Source of the DNA: Perognathus longimembris pacificus
Lineage: Eukaryota; Chordata; Mammalia; Rodentia; Heteromyidae
Reading direction: 5' to 3'
NCBI RefSeq assembly: GCF_023159225.1
Contig: NC_063161.1
Span: 7,835,795 to 7,899,794, forward strand
DNA length: 64,000 nucleotides
This document shows, in pieces, positions 1 to 9,572 of the stretch (positions are counted from its first letter, which is position 1; every line of letters starts with the position of its first letter). The position numbers were made by a program, and so were the translations under genes. Below the pieces are notes generated by a model, which saw only the letters and a list, made by a program, of their open reading frames with translations, searched no databases and was not told the origin of the DNA.

Positions 1-605
1 CGGAGGCCGCCCCCCCCACGTGACTCCACCCGTCCATTTCCCCTCTCCCCATTTATATGGCTACGTGTCCATGTCTAGCCCCGCCCCCCCTCCCCTGGGC
101 ACTAACACATGTGTGTTCTCAGCACACATTGTCCTGCACCCTGCCTGGGGTCGGGGAGGGGGGGTGGGGGGGGCAGGGGCGCCGGCTACTTGGCCACCAG
201 AATGTATGCCCCGGTGGTTTCTCGCGGGCCTTTGTCACTAAGCTGCACACTGCGGAACATTAAACACTGTTTGTCATAGATCAAGTGGCGTCTGCCTGCT
301 CACAGTCCTGGGCCTGGGGCTTCCCCTTCCCAGCCGCCCTCGGTCCCCACCCCCAGCCCAGGCCCCCACGGGGTCAGATTTCCCTCCTGACTCTTCCCAG
401 AGCCGCCTGCCACCTGTGCCGTACGTATTGGGCATCACCTTACCTGCCCCGGGCGGCAGGCGGGGGGACCCCGCGGATGGGCCAGGCCGAGTCCCGGAGC
501 CCGTCCCCCAGAGAGGGACAGCCACCTCCAGTAGGAGCAGACTGACTGGACGGGAGCCTCTTGGCCTCCAGGGCTGGCAGTCCTTTCTTCAAGAAGCATC
601 TCTTG

Positions 606-740
606 CCTGAGCACGGTGGTTCATGCCTGTAATCCCAGCTCTGGGGAGGCAGGATAGCAAATTGGAGGCCAGTTTGGGCTTACACCGTGAGACACACTCA
701 CACACGAAACAGAACAGGAAAACCCACCAGAGTTCAAAGG
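606..740 (+). mobile_element. B1/Alu-like SINE (duplicate copy)
   Basis: A 7SL-type start ('GGTTCATGCCTGTAATCCCA') is followed by an A-rich tail with 'GAAACAGAACAGGAAAACC'. It is the same insertion as the one near 7249, carried in the duplicated segment. Confidence 0.7.
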
Positions 741-1365
741 AACAGAAGTATTCCAACCTGCAGGTGGCTGTCTGGTAACAGCGATGCATCTGCTAGCTCT
801 GCGGGGGTGGGGGTGGGGTGGGGGAACGCAGCTGGGCTGGGGTTCAGCTTGGGCTGTGTCTGTGGGCTGTGTGGGGAGGGTACGGTGGTCAGGGGCAGGT
901 GCCCCAGGCTGGAGAAAGGGGCAGCAGCGTTGGGCAGGCCAGAGCCTCATGGGGGTGGGGCTGGGCCATGATTGACAGACAGGTGGGAAATGGTCCTGGG
1001 CTTAGGAGGAAATGAAGTGAGGAGGCTGGATGAGGAGCTCCAGCCCTGTCCTTCTTGAGGGGGGGGGTGCAGAGAAGGACATGTTTGGGGGGGCTCTGAG
1101 GCCAGCTCTTGGAGGAGAGGAGGGGAAGAACTGCTTTTCTGGCACGGAGAACGGGTGCAGAGTGGAGGGTTTGGTTGTTAGACCTGAGCGAGAGCCAGTT
1201 CCTGGGCGTGTCCGCCTGGGCTCCCAGCGGCGGTTCTCACCTCTGTCCCGTGTGCTGGGCACGAGGTGTGGGGTGTGGACACGCGAGCCACAGCCTAAGA
1301 GTGTGCAAATGGAGTAGGCCACAAGGCTGGAGGCTGTGTGTGTACGGTGTGTGTGCACATGCGTG

Positions 1366-1530
1366 TGGCGTGCGTGTCCTGGGTTTTTCACTCCAGGCTG
1401 GTGCTCTACCACTTGGGCCACAGCTCCACGTGCAGCTTTTTGGTGGTTAACCGGAGATAAGAGTGTCACCCCGGCTTTCTTGCTCAGGCTGCCTTCACAT
1501 TGCGGTTTTCAGGTCTCAGTCACCCAATCT
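1366..1530 (-). mobile_element. Degraded Geo-type/B1 composite SINE (duplicate copy)
   Basis: Read on the minus strand it carries the degraded SINE body ('CACTTGGGCCACAGCTCCA', 'GGTGGTTAACCGGAGATAAG' on the plus strand). It equals the element near 8020-8180. Confidence 0.6.
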
Positions 1531-1922
1531 GGATTTGAAACCCCCACCCCCCCACCGCACAAACCCTAGGACGATCCCTTTTGACGCGTGTTCTAAGAAG
1601 GCAGGATGGGGAGGGACCTGACTGGGGCTGGCCCCTTGGGGCGGCCTCCCTTCTCCCAAGCGTGGCTCAAGAATGCTAAGTGCAAAGGTCCTGAGGGAGG
1701 TAGTGTGTCCAATGAGTCGGGAGTCCAGCCAGTCTTGAAGTTGAGGGTTCCAGCGCAGCGTGGCAGGAGGTGGGTGTTGGTGAGCAGGAGCCCAGTCCCG
1801 GGGGGCGGGGGGGGAGAGGCTTGGTGGCAGCGGTGCTCCTTGGCTTTTATGTTTGCTAAGATGGGATCTGGGACAACAGAGCAGAGACATGGAAGCAGGA
1901 CACCGGAATGGACAAAGGAGGG

Positions 1923-1933
1923 GTGTGTGTGTG

Positions 1934-1969
<36 letters not shown>
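1923..1969 (+). repeat. (GT)n microsatellite (duplicate copy)
   Basis: About 47 bp of GT with one GC interruption. It is the same locus as 8568-8614. Confidence 0.9.
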
Positions 1970-2690
1970 ATCTTGACCTTGTACAGAAACAGGATGAGGC
2001 GGTGGCTGGAAACGTCTGGAGGAGAGGTAGCTCCGGAGTTTGCCGGGTGAGCAGGCCACAGGGTGGGCGGCAGCACCGGCCGGGCCCCATGGACAGGAGC
2101 CGGGGCTCCACCCAGCGCTGAGATGATCAGATCCCGCTCCCGCTCCCGGGACTTGCTAGGAATCGAGGAAGAGTGGAGAGGGGCCGTCGGGGGAAGGCTT
2201 CCTGGAGGAGGGGATCCCCTCTGGAGCCTGGGGGGGCGGGGGGGGGAGGGATCTGGGCAGGGCACCCAGGACACTGCGCCATCATGGATGCCTTGGGGGT
2301 GGGGGGCATGTCTGTGGGTGAAGGCAGGAGGCCCCCTCCACCACCCCAGCACCAGGCTCCAGGATGGCAGCTGGCAGGGCGGCCGCCCCTCAGCAAAGGG
2401 GGTGGGGGGGCTCGGCCACCTCTGGGGCTCCAGGGCCTGGCCCCGCCCCCAGGGCTGAACGGGGCGGGGCGTGGCAGGAGGAGGGAGCAGGTGGAGGCCC
2501 GGCAGACGGCGGCGGCACTCGGCCGCCACCCCCGGAGCCCCAGCAGTCGCCTCTGCTCCCCGGGCCCGACCCCCATGCCTGCCGGGCTTTGGGCGTCCGC
2601 CAGGGTCTCCCACCCTGGGCTGAGCCGTCGGGGGGGGGCGGGGGGTGGGTGGAGAGGGGTGGGGTGGAGGGGGCGGGGTGTCCCAGGCCG

Positions 2691-2928
2691 ATGCGGAGCC
2701 GGCTGCTCCGGAGCCTGGCCGGAGGAGCGCTCCTGGCCCTCGTGTGCTTGGGGCTCCTGTGCCTGTCCTACCGCTCCAAGCCCGGCCCACCTGGGGTCCC
2801 AGGAGCCCCCCCGGGCCCTGGGAGCTGAGGCTGCAGGACGTCTTCATCGGGGTCAAGACCACCGGGGCCTTCCACCGCTCCCGCCTGGAGCTGCTGCTGG
2901 ACACGTGGGTCTCCAGGGCGCAGCGCAG
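2691..2928 (+). pseudogene. MFNG: Duplicate MFNG exon 1, reading frame broken by indels
   Basis: This is the second copy of the MFNG first coding exon, from ATG at 2691 to the splice donor at 2929. Compared with the intact exon at 9336-9572 it has an extra A after 'CCGCTCC', one extra C in the C-run before 'GGGCCC', and one missing C in the last codons. The net length is 238 instead of 237 bases. The frame is lost after 'LSYRS' and reaches a stop at about 2828. All three changes are single-base changes, the type expected of unpolished long-read consensus. I see it as an assembly copy of the functional exon, not a decayed gene copy. Confidence 0.85.
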
Positions 2929-4092
2929 GTGAGGCCGGGGCGCCGGGGTGATGGAAGGTCCGGAGGGCTGGGGTCGGCGGCCCGCGGGGGTGGATGGAGG
3001 CGCGGGGGCGGGCGGGCCTTCCTCCCTCCCAGGCCGGGTGGGGTGTGCCAGGGTTTCCTGTAGCTGCTTCCTGAGGGGCGGGCTAGCGCCTTGCAGGTGG
3101 GGGCGTGGTAGCCTGGGCAGAGGGTGGGCGGGAAGCTGAGGTCAGGAGTGTGCGCAGATGTGCACACACACACGCGCGTGTTAAGCACACGACAGGTGGC
3201 GGGGGGGGGTCATGGCTCCTGCACACTTGCCCCTTACACTTGTCCCTTCCCCAACCCAGACCCTGCTCCAGCACGGCCAGGGATGCGGGGGCGCTGCACT
3301 TGCACACATGCCACGTGCACACACTTGCACATACACACGTGTGTGTGCGCACACACATCCTGTTCTCACTGCCTGCTGGCCCTGTAGGGAGAGGTGACAG
3401 TCTTTGGAGGGGACGGTCCCAGGAGAAGGGGCAGCCAGTGACATCCTGGTGGGGAGCCCCCTCCCCTCCCTCCTCCCCGTGAGCCCTTTCCTAGCAGGGT
3501 CCCCCTCCCCCCAGGCCCCTGCTCTTCCGGGAGGGGGGGGTGGGGGGGAGGGCACGCAGCTTCACCTCTGGGGGAGACTCTGGCCTCTTGGGAAGCAGGC
3601 AAGGCCAGCTCTGGCCTGCCGACCTTCCTGTTCTGGGGGGCTGGTCTGTGCGTACCTCCAGCTTGGCTGCTCGAGGTCTGAGGCTCTTTCCTGTCTTGTC
3701 TTGTTTACTGGCGGGGTGGTGCCTTGTCCGGGATGAGGAAACTGAGGCCAGGAGGGGGAAGTGCCTGAATAGCGTGGCCCAGAGGCCCGAGGAAGCAGAG
3801 TCCCGCGGGCAGCTGGTCCGTCCTTTTCCACGGAAGCTGAGGCCCAGGGAAGCCTCCGTTGTTTGGGCCAGAATGGGCCCTGGGACCTTCAACCTGGAGA
3901 CGGTGCCTGGCAGGCACAATCCCTGTGTCCTGGGAGACAGCTGGGCCAGGGGCACCTGCCAGCCGCCCTCCCCCCCAAAGGGCTGTGTGTCGATCTATAC
4001 CTCACCCCACTTGGCCAGCCACCCTCATGGGGGACATTGATTTCCCATTGATGGGGGAAGACGCGGTGAGGTTCAGCCGAGGTGGGAAGTAA

Positions 4093-4310
4093 ATTCCACC
4101 AAGTTGGAGCCTGGAGCAAGTGAATCTGAGGATCCCAGTTGGAAGCTAGCCTGGGTAGGAAAGTCCATGAGACTCTTAACCTCCAATGAACCATCCAAAG
4201 CCAGAAGCAGAGCTGTGGCTCAAGTGGCAGAGCGCTAGCCTTGAGCACAAAAGCTCAGGGGACAGCGCCCGGGCCCCGAGTGCAGGTCCCAGTAACCAGC
4301 ACAAAAGGAA
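4093..4310 (+). mobile_element. Composite SINE, Geo-type right module (duplicate copy)
   Basis: It contains 'AGCTGTGGCTCAAGTGGCAG' followed by 'GAGCGCTAGCCTTGAGCAC' and ends in an A-rich tail. It is the same insertion as 10737-10950. Confidence 0.8.
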
Positions 4311-4543
4311 AACAACAACCACAGGCAGGGCGGAAGGCGGGGGGCAGGAACACCCACTCTGGCGGTCTCGTCACTTGACTGACTCGTCTGTGTGATCGTG
4401 GGGGCTGTCCCTCCCCCCCCCTGTAGGCCGGTCCCATTCCCGGCTTGTAGAGCACCAGTGCTCAGGACCGGGCCTGAGCTGGTTAGCTCTTGCCTGGGTG
4501 CCCTCCTGGTGAGAGTGGTGGGTGGCAGGTGGCCTTTGCCACA

Positions 4544-5043
4544 NNNNNNNNNNNNNNNNNNNNNNNNNNNNNNNNNNNNNNNNNNNNNNNNNNNNNNNNN
4601 NNNNNNNNNNNNNNNNNNNNNNNNNNNNNNNNNNNNNNNNNNNNNNNNNNNNNNNNNNNNNNNNNNNNNNNNNNNNNNNNNNNNNNNNNNNNNNNNNNNN
4701 NNNNNNNNNNNNNNNNNNNNNNNNNNNNNNNNNNNNNNNNNNNNNNNNNNNNNNNNNNNNNNNNNNNNNNNNNNNNNNNNNNNNNNNNNNNNNNNNNNNN
4801 NNNNNNNNNNNNNNNNNNNNNNNNNNNNNNNNNNNNNNNNNNNNNNNNNNNNNNNNNNNNNNNNNNNNNNNNNNNNNNNNNNNNNNNNNNNNNNNNNNNN
4901 NNNNNNNNNNNNNNNNNNNNNNNNNNNNNNNNNNNNNNNNNNNNNNNNNNNNNNNNNNNNNNNNNNNNNNNNNNNNNNNNNNNNNNNNNNNNNNNNNNNN
5001 NNNNNNNNNNNNNNNNNNNNNNNNNNNNNNNNNNNNNNNNNNN
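4544..5043. other. Assembly gap (500 N)
   Basis: A run of exactly 500 N, the same length as the second gap at 62374. This points to a fixed-size scaffolding placeholder, not a measured gap. The left flank duplicates sequence found about 6.6 kb to the right, so the true gap may be negative (an overlap). Confidence 0.98.
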
Positions 5044-5230
5044 AAGGTAGGAGGAGGCCTGGACAGCCTTGTCCTTGAACCCTCCTCTCCTGGGGCTGCA
5101 GGGCAGCGGGTGGTAGGCGGGCGGGGTGGACTCCACCCTAGAGGCGGGGAGGCCCAGTCGGGACGCGAGCGAGCCCGCGTGTCCGGCGCTCCGCTCACGC
5201 CCCGGGGTCTCGTGGGTCCCTCCCGAGCAG

Positions 5231-5343
5231 AAGCACTGCCTGCTGGAGCTGGGCGCGCGGGGCGTGCACGAGCTGGTCCAGAGCGAGGTCTACCCCATCG
5301 TCATCCACGTGGAGGTGACCGAGAAGAACATCCGAGAAGTCAG
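5231..5343 (+). CDS. CARD10: CARD10 (CARMA3) penultimate coding exon
   Basis: An AG acceptor at 5229-5230 and a consensus GTGAGG donor at 5344 bound 113 bases. They encode a peptide beginning KHCLLELGARGVHELV and ending VEVTEKNIREV, plus two bases of a split Arg codon. This is the C-terminal guanylate-kinase-like part of CARD10. CARD10 is a MAGUK-family scaffold (CARD, coiled coil, PDZ, SH3, GUK) that nucleates BCL10-MALT1 and carries receptor signals to NF-kB. The frame joins cleanly to the next exon. Earlier exons lie in or before the gap. Recognition is from family knowledge and from the neighbour MFNG. Confidence 0.88.
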
Positions 5344-5500
5344 GTGAGGCGGCCGGACCCCCCCCCCCCGCCCCCGCCCTCCCCATCCGGCTCCTCCCTC
5401 GGACAGCCGCGGCGGCTGTGTGTCCGCCCGCCGTCCGTCCGTCCGTCCGTCCGTCCGGGCCCCGTGCTGACCGCGGCCGCCCGCTCTCTCCCCGTCACAG

Positions 5501-5732
5501 GGGTCTGCTGGGCCGGCCGGGCTGGCGGGACTCGGAGCTGCTGCGGCAGTGCCGGGGCGTGGAGCAGGCGCTCTCGGGGCTGCCCTGCTCCTGGGCCCGG
5601 GTGCCCGCGCACGCGTGGGGCCACGCCGAGGAGCTGGCCAAGGTGGTGCGGGGCCGCATCCTGCAGGAGCAGGCCCGCCTCGTGTGGGTGGAGCGAGGTG
5701 CCGCCTGCGGCAGCAACAGCAGCGAGGCCTGA
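5501..5732 (+). CDS. CARD10: CARD10 (CARMA3) terminal coding exon
   Basis: The acceptor CAG lies at 5498-5500, and TGA at 5730-5732 ends the protein. With the two bases carried over from the previous exon it reads R-GLLGRPGWRDSELLRQC, then the diagnostic tail VVRGRILQEQARLVWVE, and closes with NSSEA. This is the end of the GUK-like domain of CARMA3. The short upstream intron (5344-5500, 157 bp) holds a (CCGT)n tract near 5430-5457. The same-strand MFNG start lies 3.6 kb downstream, the arrangement known in other mammals. The frame is intact and both splice sites are good. Confidence 0.9.
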
Positions 5733-5760
5733 GCCGCCGGTGCCCGGCTCTGTTCTCCGT

Positions 5761-6296
5761 CTGATGCCCGGGCCTCCGCCATCAGATACTGGGCCTCCTC
5801 CAGCTGATGCCCGGGCCTCCACCATCAGATCTGGGCCTCCTCCAGCTGATGCCCGGGCCTCCACCATCAGATACTGGGCCTCCTCCATCTGATGCCCGGG
5901 CCTCCGCCATCAGATACTGGGCCTCCTCCATCTGATGCCCGGGCTTCCGCCATCAGATACTGGGTCTCCTCCATCTGTTGCCCGGGCCTCCGCCATCAGA
6001 TACTGGGCCTCCTCCATCTGATGCCCGGGCCTCCGCCATCTGATACTGGGCCTCCTCCATCTGATGCCCGGGCCTCCGCCATCTGATACTGGGCCTCCTC
6101 CAGCTGATGCCTGGGCCTCCTCCAGCTGATGCCCAGGCCTCTGCCATCAGATACTGGGCCTCTTCCATCTGATCCTGGGCCTCCTTCATTTGATGCCTGG
6201 GCCTCCTCCATCTGATCCTGGGCCTCCTCCATCTGATGCCTGGGCCTCCTCCATCTGATGCCTGGGCCTCCTCCATCTGATCCTGGGCCTCCTCCC
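5761..6296 (+). repeat. 43-bp-unit minisatellite in the CARD10 3' UTR
   Basis: About twelve units, each made of two related half-units of 22 and 21 bp ('CTGATGCCCGGGCCTCCGCC' and 'CAGATACTGGGCCTCCTCC'). The right end degenerates to simple 21-22-bp copies. It starts 28 bases after the CARD10 stop. Because the periodicity is near multiples of three, both strands stay open over long stretches, but nothing suggests translation. Confidence 0.95.
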
Positions 6297-6904
6297 GCAC
6301 GGCAGACGCTGCCGTCCAGCCGCCCCCCTGCCTGCGGTGGAGGGCGTCCTCTCATCCTGGGTTCTCGGGGTTCTCCAGCGTGGGCCCCTTGGCCTGGCCT
6401 CCTGCTCGCCTGGTGGTCCCTGGCCTGTGACATCAAGGAGAGCAGAGCCTGGCATCGTGCTAGCCCTGCACTTGCTGCTCCGGGCCTTCCTCGCCCCCCA
6501 CTGTGGTCTCAGGGCGGGTCTGTGTCCCCTTCTCGAAGGTTTGACCTCACTCCTGTGCAGGGTTTGCACATCAAGTTCTCATAAGGGGGAGGGGGCAGGT
6601 GCTGGTTCTGCCCCTCCCCCCGCGGCGTGGGAGCCCCGCCTCCTCAGCCCGGAGGCCGCCCCCCCCACGTGACTCCACCCGTCCATTTCCCCTCTCCCAT
6701 TTATACGGCTACGTGTCATGTCCAGCCCCGCCCCCCTCCCCTGGGCACTAACACATGTGTGTTCTCAGCACACATTGTCCTGCACCCTGCCTGGGGTCGG
6801 GGAGGGGGGGTGGGGGGGGACAGGGGCGCCGGCTACTTGGCCACCAGAATGTATGCCCGGAGGTTTCTCGCGGGCCTTTGTCACTAAGCTGCACACTGCG
6901 GAAC

Positions 6905-6910
6905 ATTAAA
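6905..6910 (+). terminator. CARD10: Probable CARD10 poly(A) signal (ATTAAA)
   Basis: ATTAAA sits within 'GGAACATTAAACACTGTTTG' with a T/G-rich stretch just downstream. It is the first good hexamer after the CARD10 stop and lies before the MFNG promoter. The duplicate copy has it at 259-264. Confidence 0.7.
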
Positions 6911-7248
6911 CACTGTTTGTCATAGATCAAGTGGCGTCTGCCTGCTCACAGCCCTGGCCTGGGGCTTCCCCTTCCCGCCGCCCTCGGTCCCCACCCCCAG
7001 CCCAGGCCCCCATGGGGTCAGATTTCCCTCCTGACTCTTCCCAGAGCCGCCTGCCACCTGTGCCGTACGTATCGGGCATCACCTTACCTGCCCCGGGCGG
7101 CAGGCGGGGGGACCCCGCGGATGGGCCAGGCCGAGTCCCGGAGCCCGTCCCCCAGAGAGGACAGCCACCTCCAGCAGGAGCAGACTGACTGGACGGGAGC
7201 CTCTTGGCCTCCAGGGCTGGCAGTCCTTTCTTCAAGAAGCATCTCTTG

Positions 7249-7390
7249 CCTGAGCATGGTGGTTCATGCCTGTAATCCCAGCTCTGGGGAGGCAGGATAG
7301 CAAATTGGAGGCCAGTTTGGGCTACACCGTGAGACACACTCACACACGAAACAGAACAGGAAAACCCACCAGAGTTCAAAGGAACAGAAG
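7249..7390 (+). mobile_element. B1/Alu-like SINE
   Basis: A 7SL-type head ('TGGTTCATGCCTGTAATCCC') leads to an A-rich tail at about 7345-7380. The right-hand Geo module is absent. Confidence 0.7.
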
Positions 7391-8019
7391 TATTCCAATC
7401 TGCAGGTGGCTGTCTGGTAACAGCGATGCATCTGCTAGCTCCTGCGGGGGTGGGGGTGGGGTGGGGGAACGCAGCTGGGGCTGGGGTTCAGCTTGGGCTG
7501 TGTCTGTGGGCTGTGTGGGGTGGGTACGGTGGTCAGGGGCAGGTGCCCAGGCTGGAGAAAGGGGCAGCAGCGTTGGGCAGGCCAGAGCCTCCTGGGGGTG
7601 GGGCTGGGCCATGATTGACAGACAGGTGGGAAATGGTCCTGGGCTTAGGAGGAAATGAAGTGAGGAGGCTGGATGAGGAGCTCCAGCCCTGTCCTTCTTG
7701 AGGGGGGGGGTGCAGAGAAGGACATGTTTGGGGGGGCTCTGAGGCCAGCTCTTGGAGGGAGAGGAGGGGAAGAACTGCTTTTCTGGCACGGAGAACGGGT
7801 GCAGAGTGGAGGGTTTGGTTGTTAGACCTGAGCGAGAGCCAGTTCCTGGGCGTGTCCGCCTGGGCTCCCAGCGGCGGTTCTCACCTCTGTCCCGTGTGCT
7901 GGGCACGAGGTGTGGGGTGTGGACACGCGAGCCACAGCCTAAGAGTGTGCAAATGGAGTAGGCCACAGGCTGGAGGCTGTGTGTGTACGTGTGTGTGTGC
8001 ACATGCGTGTGCGTGCGTG

Positions 8020-8182
8020 TCCTGGGTTTTTCACTCCAGGCTGGTGCTCTACCACTTGGGCCACAGCTCCACGTGCAGCTTTTTTGGTGGTTAACCGGGG
8101 ATAAGAGTGTCACCGGCTTTCTTGCTCAGGCTGCCTTCACATTGCGGTTTTCAGGTCTCAGTCACCCAATCTGGATTTGAAC
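8020..8182 (-). mobile_element. Degraded Geo-type/B1 composite SINE
   Basis: The reverse orientation of the common composite is recognisable from 'CACTTGGGCCACAGCTCC' and 'GGTGGTTAACCGGGGATAAG'. Confidence 0.6.
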
Positions 8183-8567
8183 CCCCCCCCCCCCCCCCCC
8201 CCCGCACAAACCCTAGGACGATCCCTTTTGACGCGTGTTCTAAGAAGGCAGGATGGGGAGGGACCTGACTGGGGCTGGCCCTTGGGGCGGCCTCCCTTCT
8301 CCCAAGCGTGGCTCAAGAATGCTAAGTGCAAAGGTCCTGAGGGAGGTAGTGTGTCCAATGAGTCGGGAGTCCAGCCAGTCTTGAAGTTGAGGGTTCCAGC
8401 GCAGCGTGGCAGGAGGTGGGTGTTGGTGAGCAGGAGCCCAGTCCCGGGGGGCGGGGGGGGAGAGGCTTGGTGGCAGCGGTGCTCCTTGGCTTTTATGTTT
8501 GCTAAGATGGGATCTGGGACAACAGAGCAGAGACATGGAAGCAGGACACCGGATGGACAAAGGAGGG

Positions 8568-8578
8568 GTGTGTGTGTG

Positions 8579-8614
<36 letters not shown>
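8568..8614 (+). repeat. (GT)n microsatellite
   Basis: About 47 bp of GT with a single GC step, upstream of MFNG. Confidence 0.9.
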
Positions 8615-9079
8615 ATCTTGACCTTGTACAGAAACAGGATGGAGGCGGTGGCTGGAAACGTCTGGAGGAGAGGTAGCTCCGGAGTTTGCCGGGTGAGCAG
8701 GCCACAGGGTGGGCGGCAGCCCGGCCGGGCCCCATGGACAGGAGCCGGGGCTCCACCCAGCGCTGAGATGATCAGATCCCGCTCCCGCTCCCGGGACTTG
8801 CTAGGAATCGAGGAAGAGTGGAGAGGGGCCGTCGGGGGAAGGCTTCCTGGAGGAGGGGATCCCCTCTGGAGCCTGGGGGGGCGGGGGGGGGGAGGGATCT
8901 GGGCAGGGCACCCAGGACACTGCGCCATCATGGATGCCTTGGGGGTGGGGGGCATGTCTGTGGGTGAAGGCTGGAGGCCCCCTCCACCCACCCCAGCACC
9001 AGGCTCCAGGATGGCAGCTGGCAGGGCGGGCCGCCCCTCAGCAAAGGGGGTGGGGGGGCTCGGCCACCTCTGGGGCTCC

Positions 9080-9335
9080 AGGCCTGGCCCCGCCCCCAGG
9101 GCTGAACGGGGCGGGGCCGTGGCAGGAGGAGGGAGCAGGTGGAGGCCCGGCAGACGGCGGCGGCACTCGGCCGCCACCCCGGAGCCCCAGCAGTCGCCTC
9201 TGCTCCCCGGGCCCGACCCCCATGCCTGCCGGGCTTTGGCGTCCGCCAGGGTCTCCCACCCTGGGCTGAGCCGTCGGGGGGGGGCGGGGGGGTGGGTGGA
9301 GGGGGTGGGGTGGAGGGGCGGGGTGTCCCAGGCCG
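9080..9335 (+). promoter_or_regulatory. MFNG: MFNG proximal promoter / 5' UTR (TATA-less, GC-box)
   Basis: Opposed GC boxes ('GGCCCCGCCCCCAGG' near 9086 and 'ACGGGGCGGGGCC' near 9106) lie about 230 bases before the ATG, followed by a CpG-rich 'GACGGCGGCGGCACTCGGCC' segment. No TATA box is evident. The transcription start itself cannot be placed from sequence. Confidence 0.55.
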
Positions 9336-9572
9336 ATGCGGAGCCGGCTGCTCCGGAGCCTGGCCGGAGGAGCGCTCCTGGCCCTCGTGTGCTTGGGGCT
9401 CCTGTGCCTGTCCTACCGCTCCAGCCCGGCCCACCTGGGGTCCCAGGAGCCCCCCGGGCCCTGGGAGCTGAGGCTGCAGGACGTCTTCATCGGGGTCAAG
9501 ACCACCGGGGCCTTCCACCGCTCCCGCCTGGAGCTGCTGCTGGACACGTGGGTCTCCAGGGCGCAGCCGCAG
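9336..9572 (+). CDS. MFNG: MFNG coding exon 1
   Basis: It encodes residues 1-79: cytoplasmic tail, signal anchor, stem and the first catalytic-domain strand ([22 protein letters not shown]). It ends in phase 0 at a GTGAGG donor. The ATG at 9336 is chosen because it directly precedes the anchor. Confidence 0.95.

Larger units (their letters stand above)
1..4543. repeat. False tandem duplicate (second assembled copy of 6650-11185)
   Basis: This segment reads base for base like 6650-11185, including the CARD10 polyadenylation region (ATTAAA at 259-264), the CARD10-MFNG intergenic DNA, MFNG exon 1 and part of MFNG intron 1. It differs by many one-base indels, mostly in G or C runs, and by a low number of substitutions, several of C/T type at CpG (for example CACGG against CATGG near 614/7257). 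It stops exactly at a 500-N gap. Position 1 already matches the interior of the other copy, so the duplicate probably extends upstream of the window. The best reading is two overlapping contig ends or haplotigs placed in series across a scaffold gap. A real segmental duplication is less likely because the order would then be CARD10 tail, MFNG exon 1, CARD10 tail, MFNG. Confidence 0.9.
5733..6930 (+). other. CARD10: CARD10 3' UTR (inferred extent)
   Basis: This stretch runs from the CARD10 stop to just past the ATTAAA at 6905. Its first half is the 43-bp minisatellite. The rest (6297-6900) is unique GC-rich DNA ending in a short block, 'CACTAAGCTGCACACTGCGG', just before the poly(A) signal. 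The 3' end is inferred from the hexamer and the T/G-rich 'CTGTTTGTCATAG' after it. Confidence 0.65.
6931..9079. other. CARD10-MFNG intergenic DNA
   Basis: About 2.1 kb between the CARD10 poly(A) signal and the MFNG promoter. It holds a B1-like SINE, a degraded SINE, a C-run at about 8180-8204 and a GT microsatellite. I see no coding exon; open frames here are low-complexity shadows. Confidence 0.7.

Noticed and set aside
1516..2904. A 462-codon minus-strand frame and its counterpart at 8158-9836
   Set aside because: GC-rich shadow opposite the MFNG promoter and exon 1. The two copies disagree in frame because of the indels between them.
1..5732. Real tandem duplication of the CARD10-MFNG junction
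   Set aside because: The copy boundary coincides with a fixed-size gap, differences are dominated by homopolymer indels, and the first copy cannot be part of a working gene order.
5340..6436. Long minus-strand frames with EEAQ/ARASAGGGP repeats over the CARD10 3' UTR
   Set aside because: They are the antisense translation of the 43-bp minisatellite. The near-multiple-of-three half-units keep the frame open without coding selection.
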